DNA of 64,000 nucleotides from positions 1-64,000 of the forward strand of contig PBLV01000015.1 of the NCBI GenBank assembly GCA_002721895.1, in the 5' to 3' direction. Below the pieces are notes generated by a model that did no database searches, was not told the DNA's origin, and saw nothing but the letters and a program-made list of their open reading frames with translations. Both the position numbers and the translations under genes were made by a program. This stretch comes from Verrucomicrobiales bacterium. Lineage in GTDB: Bacteria; Verrucomicrobiota; Verrucomicrobiae; Limisphaerales; UBA1100. This document shows positions 63,618 through 64,000 of the stretch, in pieces (position 1 is the first letter of the stretch; each line of letters begins with the position of its first letter).

Positions 63618-64000
63618 TCATTCGGCCTCTGCGCGGGTTTGCCAAGTGAGGCCTTCCAGTTCGCCGGTGTCGCGTGGCATCAGGATGCTCAGTAGCCAGC
63701 CGATCACAAAGCAACTGCCGGTGCCAACCGCCCCGTAAAGTAGCCCATTAAGGTCTGTGAAGTTCTTCACATACCAAAGGGCTGCTACACACGCGGCCAG
63801 TCCGGCCCATGCGTGAATCGCCGCCACGCGGCGGGCAAAAATTCCCAGTGCAAACAGTCCGCCCAAGGCCCCCAACAACAGGCCGATGATTCCCATCAGG
63901 TGGTCCCAAAGATGTTTTACATCCTGCGTGGCGATGATGAGCGCGGATACGGTGCCGAGCACGCCCAAGGCCAGCGTGAGCTTGCGGGCGGTGGCCAGAG
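63618..64000 (-). CDS. Sodium:solute symporter, C-terminal part (5' end outside window)
   Basis: The minus-strand frame is open to the window edge (127 codons). It contains RKLTLALGVLGTVSALIIATQ, LMGIIGLLLGALGGLFALGIF, HAWAGLAACVAALWYV and GTGSCFVIGWLLSIL, four hydrophobic segments with the GxxGLxxGxxxGxFxLG pattern of SSS (NIS-like) symporters. The stop is at 63618. It belongs to the sialic-acid/hexose type often found next to NanA-like enzymes, of which a remnant lies just downstream. Full length and substrate cannot be judged. Confidence 0.82.
   Translation of the reverse strand, partial: LATARKLTLALGVLGTVSALIIATQDVKHLWDHLMGIIGLLLGALGGLFALGIFARRVAAIHAWAGLAACVAALWYVKNFTDLNGLLYGAVGTGSCFVIGWLLSILMPRDTGELEGLTWQTRAEAE

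Noticed and set aside
1..64000. Insertion sequences, integrases, prophage or restriction/defence islands
   Set aside because: No transposase, integrase, phage structural or defence genes were seen on either strand.

Overview
The window looks like the chromosome of a member of the Verrucomicrobiota (PVC superphylum), most likely a free-living aquatic lineage near Pedosphaerales/Limisphaerales. This is inferred from content, not from a database search. The clues are a PVC-type protein with a dehydrogenase-like propeller, HEAT repeats and a CxxCH haem site; a PQQ-like propeller with the NWPGWRGP start; three secreted sulfatases in tandem; Tat-exported sugar-isomerase-like TIM barrels; GYF-domain membrane proteins; and a tmRNA tag ending in ELALAA. 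Coding density is high. I see no transposase, prophage block, CRISPR array or rRNA operon.

Layout. At 1-4.5 kb on the minus strand are a Gly/Pro/Gln repeat protein cut by the window edge, a PQQ-like protein and a two-gene remnant of an ebo-type cluster (eboF-like, eboD-like). At 4.6-7.9 kb are hemL-ruvX-truA and trmL. A SAM-I riboswitch with a readable terminator/antiterminator controls a threonine-synthase-like gene, a ThiS/MoaD sulfur carrier and a NIL-domain protein (7.9-10 kb), which together suggest a sulfur-carrier route to homocysteine. At 10-24.5 kb are three tandem GYF-domain genes, an SSS transporter pair, aroC, a Tat-exported unknown, the PVC haem protein, a Sel1 lipoprotein and a LolA-like/TPR pair. 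dnaK-groES-groEL (24.7-28.7 kb) follows a sigma-54-type promoter. A 2027-residue thioester alpha-2-macroglobulin, a DegT-type aminotransferase and three sulfatases extend to 41.6 kb.

The most striking region is 41.6-47.2 kb on the minus strand, a compact selenocysteine island: a small SelW/Rdx-like selenoprotein with an in-frame UGA and a bacterial SECIS hairpin, then tRNA-Sec, selD, selA, a transglutaminase-like gene and selB. The selenoprotein is missed by ordinary ORF calling because UGA is read as stop. The island holds the synthesis machinery and a client in one place.

The right third has two small lipoproteins with matched terminators, two Tat TIM-barrel proteins, a three-gene cluster (HAD phosphatase, deoxyhypusine-synthase-like unknown, PfkB kinase) that looks like an uncharacterised phosphosugar pathway, trpF-trpB, xseA-xseB-dxs, ilvD, tmRNA with a consensus promoter, a calcium-loop protein, a decayed C-terminus of an N-acetylneuraminate-lyase/DapA-family gene, and the end of a second SSS transporter.
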